The notes below the pieces were generated by a model. It was not told where the DNA came from. It made no database searches and saw only the letters and a program-made list of their open reading frames with translations. Shown piece after piece: positions 35,470 through 45,331 of a stretch of DNA of 64,000 nucleotides. Numbering within the stretch: the stretch's first letter is position 1; every line of letters begins with the position of its first letter. The stretch covers positions 310,001 to 374,000 of the forward strand of contig JAWZYV010019541.1 in the NCBI GenBank assembly GCA_038373885.1. Reading direction: 5' to 3'. Both the position numbers and the translations under genes were made by a program. Source of the DNA: Cheiracanthium punctorium (Eukaryota > Arthropoda > Arachnida > Araneae > Cheiracanthiidae).

Positions 35470-35634
35470 TATCTGTATTTTTCATTTATTTTTAACATCT
35501 CGGTCTGCTCCTGTGGGGAAGGGGCGATCGCCTCCATCGCTTTCCCCTTGGATCCGCTCCTGACATGAATACCAAGTGGTATAGTCCAAAATAGCCCCCC
35601 CCTTCCTCCCTCTTGTCTCCTATCCAATCATATA

Positions 35635-35803
35635 CAGTACAATCTTGATAATCCGACACATATGGAACCAGACAACTGCCGGATTACCAAACAACTCCGT
35701 ATTGTCAGGAGTATAGGAAATTTGCAGATATAATAAGCGTTTTTTCACGTGTTTCCCGAGGGCGCCCGATAAACAAACGTCGTGCCGGACTTGTATTGTA
35801 CTT
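35635..35803. mobile_element. Short pogo/Tigger-like element (CAGTACAAT ends)
   Basis: CAGTACAATCTTGATAATCC, then GACAC, faces GTGCCGGACTTGTATTGTAC, with TA flanking both sides. The AATCCGAC words are typical of Tigger-like ends. The element is about 169 bp. Confidence 0.6.
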
Positions 35804-35805
35804 TA

Positions 35806-36444
35806 TAGGATGACATCTGCACCGAAGATGAAGCTTGCGCGGGTGGTAATGCAACCATTTCTAAACAGTAAAAGCAAAAAAGACTTTTAATAAAAACAGC
35901 CGATTGCTCTTGTAGAAGAGAAAATATAGATTAACTAGTAAGTAAGCCTAATTTTCGAAAAACCGGGTAAAAATCCCCAATATATTACACATGTAAGTTT
36001 AACTATTACCAAAATATAAAAGTTATCACAGTGAAAGTTATTATACTAAATAAATTGCAATATAAAATTATTTATTCTTTTTAGTGTAGTATGTATGTTA
36101 GGATGGCCCGAAAATTCATTTTTTTCGAAAGAGTTATACCCCTAATGTTCAAAGTACGTGGTTAGGAATCCTTATTAACCAAATATAAAACAGCCTCTGT
36201 CAGACGACGTCTTCAGTCTGCACATTTAACTCTCAATTTTAAGTTTTACCCAAAAATGTGAAAAAAATCTAAAACTTCTAGGCATTCTTGGTTCATTGGG
36301 CGTTCTAGGTTCAGGCGTTCATTTATAAAGCCATTCTATGGTCGAAAATGATAGGAATGGTGGGATGAAGATCTCACACTTAATATTAGCTGTCATTTGT
36401 TTTCAATTTCTTAAATGGAATACATTGTGATGAAGATCAATGGC
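35806..36444. other. AT-rich sequence, nothing recognised
   Basis: No open frame or repeat was noticed, apart from a CTAGGCATTCTTGGTTCATT / TTCTAGGTTCAGGCGTTCAT partial repetition near 36280-36325. Confidence 0.45.
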
Positions 36445-36711
36445 TGCCCATCTTTGTTAAAACTATCTCAAGCGTTTCATGATGAAAGGCTGGAATTTTG
36501 TCCATCACCTAATTAATGTAAGAGGTACTCATTTTGTGTTGGAGTCGTATAAGAGTCTCAATTTATATTTTACTCAAATTCAATGCACTGAAAATTTGAA
36601 TCTGTTTCATAAATTTCTTACCTTTTCTTTGCGTAACTATGTAATTTATTAAATAGGATCTCAATTTAAGGTATAAAAGCCAGGCTCAATGTTTTTGGGA
36701 TACCTTGTATA
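36445..36711. mobile_element. GGGTGTCC-family MITE, right part (copy E4)
   Basis: GCCCATCTTTGTTAAAACTA, CATGATGAAAGGCTGGAATT, CATCACCTAATTAATGTAAG, GTCGTATAAGAG, TTGCGTAACTATGTAATTTA and GTTTTTGGGATACCTTGTAT match the right half of the copies at 19527 and 20530. It ends less than 200 bases before the GC-rich promoter region of the TMEM200-like gene. Confidence 0.65.
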
Positions 36712-36889
36712 AAAGTTAAAATAGGCTTAAGTGATTAGGGAAAATCCTGAGACATGAAAAAAGTCTAATTCCCAAGAAAAGATTGAAGGAAAGTATCTCG
36801 GAGAGCTGTAATTTCTCTAATTGCATGTGTCCATCCCCACCTAAATCGGTATTTGAATGAGTCGGTAAATATAGCTCGATCTGGATGTG

Positions 36890-37054
36890 GGGGAGCTGTC
36901 GTGAATGGAAGTTGCGCATGCGCTCGGTCTCGGCGGGTGTGTCGCAGCGCGCGTGTTGTCAGAGGAGCCGTCGATGCCGAGAGCAGCGCTCGCATGGGCT
37001 CCGTCCGATCGTGAGTGGCCGCCTCCTCCTTCCGATCTTCCCTGAGCCGCAGCC
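36890..37054 (+). promoter_or_regulatory. GC-rich promoter-like region with NRF1-like site
   Basis: Base composition shifts abruptly here from AT-rich to GC- and CpG-rich. TGCGCATGCGC at 36913-36923 matches the NRF1 binding palindrome, known from metazoan CpG-rich promoters. The stretch leads into the ATG at 37055 with an in-frame TGA at 37043-37045, so the upstream part does not extend the protein. A donor-like ATCGTGAGT near 37008 could mark a 5' UTR intron of an alternative transcript. No TATA box is evident. The transcription start is inferred, not seen. Confidence 0.55.
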
Positions 37055-38173
37055 ATGAGCAGCGCGGCTGCCATTAGCCGGCAACTGCGTCAGCAGAACA
37101 CGGGCCGCGGGGCCCCGGCGCCGGGCAAAGGCCGCCAGCGAGCTCTTTCCCACCAACCCCTCGCTTCGCCCCAGCTGCAGCAGCTACAGAAGAAGGAGGA
37201 GGAGAAGAAGAAACAGGGCGCCCTCCGATCCCTCCGCGACAAGGTCACCGTGCAGTGCCTCTGGCTCACGTGCAAAGCGTTGAGCGGGGGCATGCTCCTG
37301 CTCCTGATCGGCACGGCCATGTCCGTTGTCGGATTCTACGCCGAGAGCCTCGCCACCGACGAGGTGCGCGCGGGCAACCGGACCGTGCGTGTCACCGACG
37401 CAGACCGACAGTACCACTTGCACAACCTCACGTACGTGGGACCCGTGATCATGGGCCTGGGCGGATTCGTGATCGTGGCCGCGTTCGTCATGACGTTCGA
37501 GGGGCACGACGCGGGCGCAAAAGTAGCCCCCGTCGCCGACGACCCGGCCGCCTCCGCAGACAACTCCCTCCTCACCAGCCTGCTCGTCGAGGAGAAGACC
37601 GGACCTTATCTGTGTGTGCCCAAGACGCCGTTCGACGACTTCCGACGCCCCTCCGTCACGCTCTCCGACGCCCCCAAGCACAAGCCCCCCAAGGAAGGAC
37701 GGCCCCGACCGAGCAAAGCCCGCGAGAAGCCCAAGGAAGCCCGACCCGAGGAAGAGAAGCGGAACGGTCCCCGTCCGGCCCCGCCGTCCCTGGCTGGCCG
37801 CATGCGGAATCGCGAGCTCATGCTGATGCAGCTGTGCCTGGACGAGTTCGTGCCCTCCCCGCAGGACATCGAGCTACCGGACCCGGACGGGTGCGACACG
37901 CCGCGTGGGGGGCCCGCCATGGACATGGAGGTGTACGTGAGCAGCTGCCCCATCACGGTTCGCGTGCAGGTGGAGCCGCGGCACCTGGCGTCCATGGAGA
38001 GCGACGGGCTGTCGGACAGCGACGCCTCAGAAGGGGGCCCGCCGCAGCAGCGGCCCCTTCTCGGACGATGCAGCCCCGCGCTCTCTTCCCCCGAGCTGCG
38101 AAGGGGCCCCGAAGCCCCCAGCCGACGATTCCCCCTGCAGCGGCAGGGCGCCACGGACCACGCGCTCGCCTAG
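37055..38173 (+). CDS. TMEM200-like (DUF2371) two-pass transmembrane protein
   Basis: The predicted protein has 372 residues. A basic, Gln/Lys-rich cytoplasmic N-terminus (1-65, with a KKEEEKKKQ stretch at 46-54) is followed by TM1 at about 75-96 (SGGMLLLLIGTAMSVVGFY). A short outer loop carries two N-glycosylation sequons (NRT at 108, NLT at 124). TM2 lies at about 127-148 (YVGPVIMGLGGFVIVAAFVM). The C-terminal tail is long and rich in Pro, Ser and charged residues. The spacing, the V-x-V segment before TM1, and the GPxxMGxGxF motif with a following acidic residue match the TMEM200/DUF2371 family, whose molecular role is poorly known. Human TMEM200 coding regions also lie largely in one exon, as here. 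The start ATG has a good context (GCAGCCATGA) and an in-frame stop 9 bases upstream. The region is far richer in G+C than its surroundings, which creates long shadow frames on both strands. Family placement is likely; orthology is inferred. Confidence 0.8.
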   Translation: MSSAAAISRQLRQQNTGRGAPAPGKGRQRALSHQPLASPQLQQLQKKEEEKKKQGALRSLRDKVTVQCLWLTCKALSGGMLLLLIGTAMSVVGFYAESLATDEVRAGNRTVRVTDADRQYHLHNLTYVGPVIMGLGGFVIVAAFVMTFEGHDAGAKVAPVADDPAASADNSLLTSLLVEEKTGPYLCVPKTPFDDFRRPSVTLSDAPKHKPPKEGRPRPSKAREKPKEARPEEEKRNGPRPAPPSLAGRMRNRELMLMQLCLDEFVPSPQDIELPDPDGCDTPRGGPAMDMEVYVSSCPITVRVQVEPRHLASMESDGLSDSDASEGGPPQQRPLLGRCSPALSSPELRRGPEAPSRRFPLQRQGATDHALA

Positions 38174-38367
38174 CTCGCTTGCCCTCTTCCCAGAGGACTC
38201 TTGCCGACTACCCGACCCTTCGAGCCACGTGCCAACCACGCTCTTACGAACGGTGAGTGCCTTTCCATTGCTTTTCAACACTCACTTGGAGAGTCCTTTT
38301 ATGTTAGGGGTACAAGCGTAACGTGTCCGAACAGTTTGGCAGGGAAGGGCCGCATAACATATTGAAG

Positions 38368-38373
38368 AATAAA
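38368..38373 (+). terminator. Polyadenylation signal AATAAA
   Basis: AATAAA lies 195 bases after the TMEM200-like stop codon, at the point where GC-rich sequence gives way to AT-rich DNA. A donor-like ACGGTGAGTG near 38249-38258 lies in the intervening stretch and could be used in a longer 3' UTR. Confidence 0.5.
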
Positions 38374-38472
38374 AGGAGCGAAAGTTTTTCAGCTTTTGAA
38401 ATCAAGTTTTGAAAAGGACACGATATTCGTTTTCGAATATCGCAGACGAGCACCCACTTTGGGTAAAGGTTT

Positions 38473-38694
38473 GCAGGCCAAGTGAGGGTGTCACAGTTTA
38501 CTTTTATTTTGAGAGCATTAAAAGTTATTTAAATTGCATTTTAAGCACTTTATGTTTAGTTACAAAGTTATGTTTGGGATTAGTGCGAGTTTTACATCTC
38601 TAAACATAACTTTGGGTGCTTAAAATGCAGTTTAAATAACTTTTTAAGCTCTCAAAATAAAAGTAAGCAACTGCGGCACTCTCACTCAGCCTGA
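38473..38694. mobile_element. Foldback element, arms about 100 bp
   Basis: CAGGCCAAGTGAGGGTGTC, CTTTTATTTTGAGAGC, GTTATTTAAATTGCATTTTA and AAAGTTATGTTT on the left recur inverted on the right, which ends CACTCTCACTCAGCCTG. The loop is about 15 bases. Target duplication is not clear. It lies about 100 bases downstream of the gene's polyadenylation signal. Confidence 0.75.
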
Positions 38695-39080
38695 CATTAA
38701 CTGGAGATCCGCGCTCCTTTGCTTCGAAATCAATGGCAGAATGTTAATAGGCTCCCCGGACGCTACGCTTATGGTTATGTGCCCTCTTAAAATTTTCAGT
38801 CACGCTACGCTTATACCTCCATGCAACTAATCCACTCACTCTCTTATTAACGGAACTGGATGGCGATCTTCCAGTCTACTGACACTTTTATCATCATACT
38901 GACACTTTTATTCCTTCAATAGAAAATCTAACGGCCGTATTCACCAAACACTTGAAACGCGGATTAAATCAAACTCGAGTGTTAAAGTCATCTGTAAAAT
39001 ATCTTACCGATGACTATAACATGCGTTTCAGGATTAATCCGCGTAAAAGTGGGCTATAGCCGATACCTAGTTACGACAAT

Positions 39081-39309
39081 CAGTGGCGGATTAAGTGGAG
39101 GGGCTAGGGGGATTTATTGCTTACGGGTAACATTTAACTGCATTGTGTATACTTTGTTTAGTTCAAATGAGGTTTTTTAATAAATTAGATCCTCCCAAAA
39201 TCATTTACATTGCTTTAACGTAACATTTAGTTTTATTGTATCTGTTTATGCCAAACAAGGTTTTCTAAAAAAATAGCCCTTCCCACAAAAGCTTCTGTAT
39301 CCGCCACTG
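39081..39309. mobile_element. hAT-type MITE (CAGTGGCGGATT ends)
   Basis: CAGTGGCGGATTAAGTGG and CTTCTGTATCCGCCACTG are inverted. The flanks ACGACAAT (39073-39080) and ACGACACA (39310-39317) match at 6 of 8 positions, consistent with an aged 8-bp hAT duplication. Inside, TAACATTTAACTGCATTGTG and TAACATTTAGTTTTATTGTA form a direct repeat. Confidence 0.75.
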
Positions 39310-39769
39310 ACGACACAATAATCTGCGCTATCCTTCTCTTTTTTTACTCCTTTCTACTTTGACATTTTATACTTTATCGCAATCAGATTAGTTTGAGAAC
39401 TCAGGAAGAAACTCATTTTAAGTATGTTGAGAAAAGTCTTTTTTCAGTTTCGGACCATTGTTCTTAATGTTGCTTGATATTCTCCGGCAAAAGTCGCTAA
39501 ATTTCTCCCCGAAAGTCTCTAAAATTCGTTATTGATGTGATTAATTTTTATCAATTTCGTTATTAATGTGATGCATTGAAATAACTCCATATGCGATGAA
39601 AAGTTAAATTTAGTGACAAATCCTCTAATTGATAACTCTGCTTGACCTTGCCTTGAATATGGCCTTGAATATACGTGGTAAATAGTAAAGTGTTTAACTT
39701 TATAAAAGCCATGCATTCGAGCTTTTTAGGTCGTACAGCTCTCCCAGTTTCCGGATTTTTCCCATCTAG

Positions 39770-39800
<31 letters not shown>

Positions 39801-39919
39801 ACAGAAAAAAACATGATTAATTTTCGGCATAAGCCCTGGAAGACTTGGAAATTTCTGATGTGCAGCTTTTTGGACGCCCTTAAAAACACTAAGCGGGTCT
39901 CTGAAAAAAAAAAAAAAAA
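39770..39919. repeat. Poly-T and poly-A runs bracketing about 100 bp
   Basis: A 27-T run (39770-39796) and a 16-A run (39904-39919) face each other. The segment between has no recognised content. The arrangement could pair as a hairpin stem. Confidence 0.7.
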
Positions 39920-40725
39920 ATTAAATCAACAAAATTGTCAGGTGGAAATAGATCCAAAACAATTTTTGTTAAATTAACAAAGTAATTTTTAAAAAATGAT
40001 TTGGTTACTTTAACAAATGGTTTGTTAATTTAATGAAGTTATTTGTTTAAATGTTTTATTTGGTTAAAATCTACCAAATTATTTGGTTGAAATAATTTGG
40101 TTGTTTATAGAACCAGTTAACAAAATGTCTTTGTTAACTGGTGTGTTCATCACTCATTTCACAAAATTATTTTGTTTGAGTTACAAAATTATTTGTTTTT
40201 ATATATCGATAAGTTTCATTCTATGAAATTTAATGTCAGGATTTTTTTTTTTTTTTTTTATGATACGTACTTAGTAAGGCAAAGTATTCAAAACTCAATA
40301 TGAGTGTGTTTTTCAATTGTATATTGATATTCAAAATAATTCAATGCCAAAAATCGGGTCAACATTAAGCACTGAAACATTAAAGCAACAAATATGTATA
40401 CTGGTAAAAGTAATGTTTCTTGTGAGACGTCAAAATAACCGTTAACCGTAGATATAAGTATACACACAAATAGCCGCTAAATTAATTATTTTAAATGCTC
40501 GAAACATTGTTTATGTGTAGTCAATGATAATTAGATAAATTAAGGAGGATAAAAATAATTTGTAAGAAAATGGAAAAGTTATAGTGTATTTAAGTTACAT
40601 AACGGTCAAAATGACCGTTTCCGTATATCCTGTTTTATATTTTAACGAAGTTTTCCCGTTTATATATGATGTTGACATATTTGATATTTATCATGCGTTT
40701 CGGTGTTTAGATTCGGATTCAATGC

Positions 40726-40729
<4 letters not shown>

Positions 40730-40758
<29 letters not shown>
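40730..40758. repeat. (AT)n microsatellite
   Basis: Uninterrupted AT dinucleotides. Confidence 0.95.
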
Positions 40759-40761
<3 letters not shown>

Positions 40762-41207
40762 CAGCAAGAATATAGAAAATTATTTGAACCTCATGAGAGA
40801 ACATTTAACAGCTTTATATTAGTAGGACGTGGGCAGGCTAAACAGGGTTATTTTTGGGGAGAAGCATGCAAATAATCTTCATCTAAAACAGATGTGCCGG
40901 TGCTCTTGAAATAATCATTAAAGGATTGAAATATAGAGTAGCACTTGTATAGAAACAATACGCTGAACTGAAACTCTGGCTATTATTAAGTCAAATAAAC
41001 TTTTTCTTTAAAGTGAGCTCTTTATTTTGAGTAAATATATATAGTTATTTCATTTTATCGCGAACACACGATTCTGATTGCTTTACATTTGTACAAAGAA
41101 TTTAACAAAACTGATAACGAATTGCTTTAAACTAAATCAGTAGATACATATAAAAGCACTAAAACAAAAATGTAAATTTTAATGAATAGATAAGCTACTT
41201 CACTTAC

Positions 41208-41343
41208 CTCTAAAACTTTCGACAAACCATCGATTAGCAAAGTGTTGCATTTGATATCCCCCATACTTCAAGATTAATAAAATTAACGTTGCTAACTTTT
41301 CTTGTCTCGTAAAATCAAAGTCCGTCTCTCTTGCACTATCCAT
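41208..41343 (-). CDS. Putative first coding exon of a transposon gene (partial)
   Basis: The minus strand opens with ATG and reads 45 codons (MDSARETDFDFTRQEKLATL, then ILLILKYGGYQMQHFANRWF, then VESFR), followed at once by a consensus donor, GTAAGTG (41207-41201). A CCAAT box lies about 50 bases upstream. The balanced composition differs from the low-complexity frames around it. FTRQEK..TLILLILKYG vaguely recalls Myb/SANT-like segments of transposon proteins, but I do not recognise it securely. No downstream exon is visible, so the copy may be internally deleted. It could also be a chance frame. Confidence 0.4.
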
Positions 41344-41530
41344 TGAAGAATGCGTAAATTGATTGCTGGAAGATTCTGATTGGTCCTAAATTCAACAAAA
41401 CGTTTTGTGGATTCAAAAAGGCATTTAGTCAAATCGATTTTGTTGAATCAAACTTTTGTTAAATCAACGAAACAAGACTACCAAGTTGTCTAACCAAAAA
41501 AGTTTTGTTAAATTCAACGAAACCCTTTCT

Positions 41531-43156
41531 AATGTGCTGTAAAGCAGTATCTAAAATGATCGATCACTTATCTAAACTTTATCCTGTTAAAACGTCTAAT
41601 TCATTTATTTTATCCAAAAAAAAAATGACCATTGTTACTATAATTCCCATAACATCTTTCAGGATTCCGATAATGAGGATACACATTTTGAAAACGTGAG
41701 GGATATCTTTGTGCATACGCTTACGAAAACTTTTCGTATCGGAAAGATTCCGGTCTTTACGGAATAGCCCTTTGGTACATTTTATAAATAATGAGTATTT
41801 GATTTGAAGTTCGTTACTATTTATATGCTTAAATCATTCAACATCAGCTTATGATAAAGAGCATTCAATATCATGCTCTTAATCATAAAGAAATAATTTT
41901 TGAGTGCATTGTAAAAATTCCTTCTAATAGCTAGAAAAAACTCTGTGGTTCCAAGAGTTTCCGACAGCCACTCAGATTTCATAGACCATCCACATCTCTT
42001 TTGTCAGAGATTACAATCTCGAAAATAAACGATTCAAATAAAGTTTGTTTTTCATTTCTGGAAGATATTCTACGGATTTTAAATGCTGATATTTTGTAAC
42101 CTATTAAAATGAGAAAAAAATGTGCAAATTGATAAAATGTTCAGTTTCTAAAGCTGCTTCTAAAGATGTAACATTTTTGTATGCAGTATAAGTTTTTTTA
42201 ACCTTATTTCAAGATGGCTGATATGTGCTTTTGAGAGGAGTGGTAGTACCTGGAAGCAATTTAAGCTATAATACATAAAAATAAAGGGATTTTCATCTTA
42301 AAGGTAGATACATCTACATATTAAAACAGAATCCAACGTTTGTAAGTTCAATCTTTTCACTCGACATTTGAAATCGGCATTTAAAAAAAACCCTCTTAAA
42401 TACAACTTTTTATTAATTTTCAACGAACAGTGTATGAACTACAACGCACTGAATAATATTGAAATCTTAAAATAGAAAACTTTAAGTTATGACTCCTGAA
42501 ATACTGAATTTAGTTAATGATAAAATATTTTTAAAAAACAAATAAATAAATACACCAAATATTAGACTAAACATAATGATAGTGACTTTTTCTTATACTT
42601 TCTTCTATAATATTTAACCATATTCCGTAAATTGGAAATACATAAATTTTATTATTAATATTTATTAGAATCAGTGCACTTCAAAATTTGTGAAAAGAAA
42701 TTTCAGTTCTATTTGGATCATTTTTGAAAATATCAGCTAATATCCTTAAAAGTGAGCCTTAAGAGAATGTATGATAGATTCTTCACTCTGCAGATTGTCT
42801 TTTTCAGTTTCCTGGTAACGGAACTAAATTTTGATACAGTCCTCATTTGAGAAGTCGTTTATTTTTCATCTTTGAGGAATCAAATTAACCGGGATAACTG
42901 AGGCTGGGGGGAATTGAGTAAATAAATAAAAAAATAAAAATAAAATAAAATAAATAAATAATAATAATAATAGTGGTGTGCATTGGAAATATCAAAGTTA
43001 ATGTAAAAAATAAATATGTAGACGGCCCTTCAAACAGTTGAAATTAATTTAGAAATATAGAAAACATAGAGCCATATACACAGGTCTATACAGCTTTTTT
43101 TTCTGTGGCAATTAGAATTTAAAATATCACTTGGTTTTGAATGCATACACACATAT
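41531..43156. other. AT-rich sequence, no gene recognised
   Basis: No coding region or shared repeat was noticed, except an A/T-rich AAATA/AATAAT microsatellite at 42919-42972. Confidence 0.5.
42919..42972. repeat. Compound (AAATA)n/(AAT)n microsatellite
   Basis: AAATAAATAAAAAAATAAAA grades into AATAATAATAATAAT. Confidence 0.9.
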
Positions 43157-43560
43157 ACAGGGTGTCCCAGAAATACTGACCTAGACTTTAATTCCTTAAA
43201 TATTGATCACAGACATATACAATAAATTACAAAGTTAAAAAAAAAGGTACAGAATTTTATGATATCGATTAACATTTTTCGCAGATTAAATAAATACAAA
43301 CTTTAAATTCTTATACGGCCTCCGTGCAAAAAAAAAGAAAGAAATTCCCAATTATTAAAATGTGCTCCATGCATTAATTATGTTAAGAGCAAATTTTGAA
43401 CCTTTCATTATGAAAAGGCTCCGAGTTATCAATTTTTTTTTAAATAACGTAAACCACTTGTCAATGGCCCTCTAAGAGAAAATATCACATCGGAAGATCC
43501 CGTTTCAGGAGCTGAATAGAAGTTACGAAAGAAAACTTTCATAGCATTATTACGTAATAC
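43157..43560. mobile_element. GGGTGTCC-family MITE (copy E3), internally rearranged
   Basis: The left end CAGGGTGTCCCAGAAATACT, then AATTCCTTAAATATTGATCA and ATACAATAAATTACAAAGTT, matches the copy at 19527 very well. The interior keeps TTATACGGCCTCCGTGCAAA, GTGCTCCATGCATTAATTA and CATTATGAAAAGGCTCCGAG. The right end is not present in recognisable form. Confidence 0.7.
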
Positions 43561-44969
43561 AATTGATATTATTGGTATTGTATAACTTCTTACCAATCCC
43601 CTTTGATTTTACCGTGGAACCTCCATGGCTCGTTAATGGAAGAGGTGGGAAAGGGAGAGGAGGTAATCATTTTATTGGAGATTTTTTATTTTCAAGAATC
43701 ATTTCGTTGAAGAAGGGAAAAAAATGCTCACTTTTTCTAGAAAGATTTTACCACTTATTAGATTGCCTTTCTGCGAGGAATTGTTAACGATATTAAACTT
43801 TTAATGCTGGAAAATAAGATGTGATTGAGTTACAAATTAATGCAAAATCTACTTAAAAACATAGCATTTGTGAATCCGAGAGGAAGGCGATAATGGGAAC
43901 TCCTCGCCTTGAGCACATTTGAATCTGAAAATCTGTTCATTTGTTAGGGAGTTTAACTCACCTTTGAACCACAGTTTAACCTGTTTGTCCTCGTCATTGA
44001 AACGATCAATACACACTATCAAAATATTTACTTAAATTACCTTTTAAACACAGAAGAATAGAAATATACTTAAAAATCACGATAAAATGTCAGATTACCT
44101 ACTTCAATCTGTCATAAATGCTCAAAATTTTTTATTTAGAAAATTAAATATCATTTTTACTGAAATATAATTGGAATTTTTATACATGTGTGTATGTATA
44201 TGTACATATAACTGTAGCAAAGATAAAATAAACTATTGACTAAAGCATACCATCATACCTCCAAGAAACAGAAAGACAGTGGGCTTGTCACATGGGTGAA
44301 ATAGAAGAATAAGAAATAAGATTTTTTATGGAAAAGGAAAATATTTACAATCGCTGTGACTCTCATCATGGGTCACACACAACTGGTTATATATTTAAAA
44401 ACAAAGATAGCAGGATTTCAGTAAGTGGTTTAGCAAAGGCTCAAACATCAACTTGGGGTCCGATCCGCTACATAAAACAAGTCGAAGCAAGAAAAGCAAC
44501 TTTAAATGTGGTCCTCTAAATACACTGGAATTTACAGTGTTTCCAAAACCAAGAAAGAAAAACTCAAAAATTAATTCTAAAAATTAATAATTACCTAAAA
44601 TATTATATATATTGCAATATTTAGAAATATTATTAAAATTAAACCATACTATGCTAACTGTGTGCATTAAAAGGAATAATTATAGAGAGTAATTGGATTA
44701 TATAAATTAGCTAATTACTACAACAACTGTTATAATGATAAATAATGCACTAAAAAAAACACAGGACCTGTTTAAAAAATTTTTAATAAGGTTTTGCTTT
44801 ATTTTTTTTCTAATACACGAAAAACTTCCACCTCTCGGCCCAACCTCCAAACACAATCTAAATAACCAACCCCTCCCAACCACCCTTTATTTTATGTAAA
44901 ACAATGAAAAAAGACACATTACTTGGATCGAGGGTATATGAAGGGTATAGTTGCAAAACATACTCTCCA
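43561..44969. other. AT-rich sequence, no gene recognised
   Basis: Short open frames at 43563-43787 and 44328-44519 (+) show no known motif. Nothing else was recognised. Confidence 0.5.
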
Positions 44970-45226
44970 CTTTTCAACAATGGCGGCTCGTGGGATACAG
45001 CAAGTACAGCCGGGCTGCACTTGAAATTATCAACAAATACTTTAAAATAATTTATTCTACTGACTTTCTTAAATTCAGATTAGAATTATGGAATTTCTAT
45101 GATAAATTTTTAAAAAATCTAAAACAAAAACAAAAAACAACGTGTTGTAGTAACTGCCGGATCACTCATTCAGAAAAAAGCCCTTTAATCTTCCCGCAAT
45201 TCAACTGTGAGTCTTGGTACAGCCAA

Positions 45227-45278
45227 GGCCTCCGAGAGAGGAAGGAGAAAGAATCTTTCTCCTCTCTCGGAGGCCTCG
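45227..45278. repeat. GC-rich hairpin within the hAT-type element
   Basis: GGCCTCCGAGAGAGG, AAGGAGAAAG is matched by CTTTCTCC, TCTCTCGGAGGCC with a 4-base gap. TGGTACAGCC lies to the left and CGGTACAGCC to the right as a direct repeat. Confidence 0.8.
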
Positions 45279-45315
45279 GTACAGCCCTCATAGCCGATCA
45301 AGAAATTGGCAGCAC

Positions 45316-45331
45316 CGTTGCCATGGCAACG
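45316..45331. promoter_or_regulatory. Consensus RFX X-box (GTTGCCATGGCAAC)
   Basis: CGTTGCCATGGCAACG is a perfect 16-bp palindrome that equals the optimal RFX-factor binding site. RFX factors control ciliary genes in animals. It lies inside a non-autonomous hAT element, so use by a host gene is conjecture. Confidence 0.55.

Larger units (their letters stand above)
39915..41530 (-). mobile_element. Probable DNA transposon with TTTGTTAAATTAAC-type subterminal repeats
   Basis: Both ends of this 1.6-kb stretch (about 39925-40200 and 41385-41530) contain many copies of related words: TTTTGTTAAATTAACAAA, GGTTTGTTAATTTAA, AACAAAATTATTTTG, TTTTGTTGAATC and TTTTGTTAAATTCAACGAAA. They are predominantly mirrored across the element. 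Between them a short exon-like open frame on the minus strand starts with a CCAAT-containing upstream region (see 41208-41343). Exact ends and target duplication are not resolved and the superfamily is unknown. Confidence 0.45.

Noticed and set aside
33491..35568. One 2-kb hAT element joining the CAGTGGTGG end and the GATCCGCTCCTG end
   Set aside because: The flanking 8 bases do not match and complete smaller elements lie in between. They are more likely separate remnants.
37255..38256. Long overlapping open frames on both strands in the TMEM200-like region (333, 182, 165 codons)
   Set aside because: High G+C makes stop codons rare in all frames. Only the 372-codon frame has a good start context, membrane segments and family motifs.
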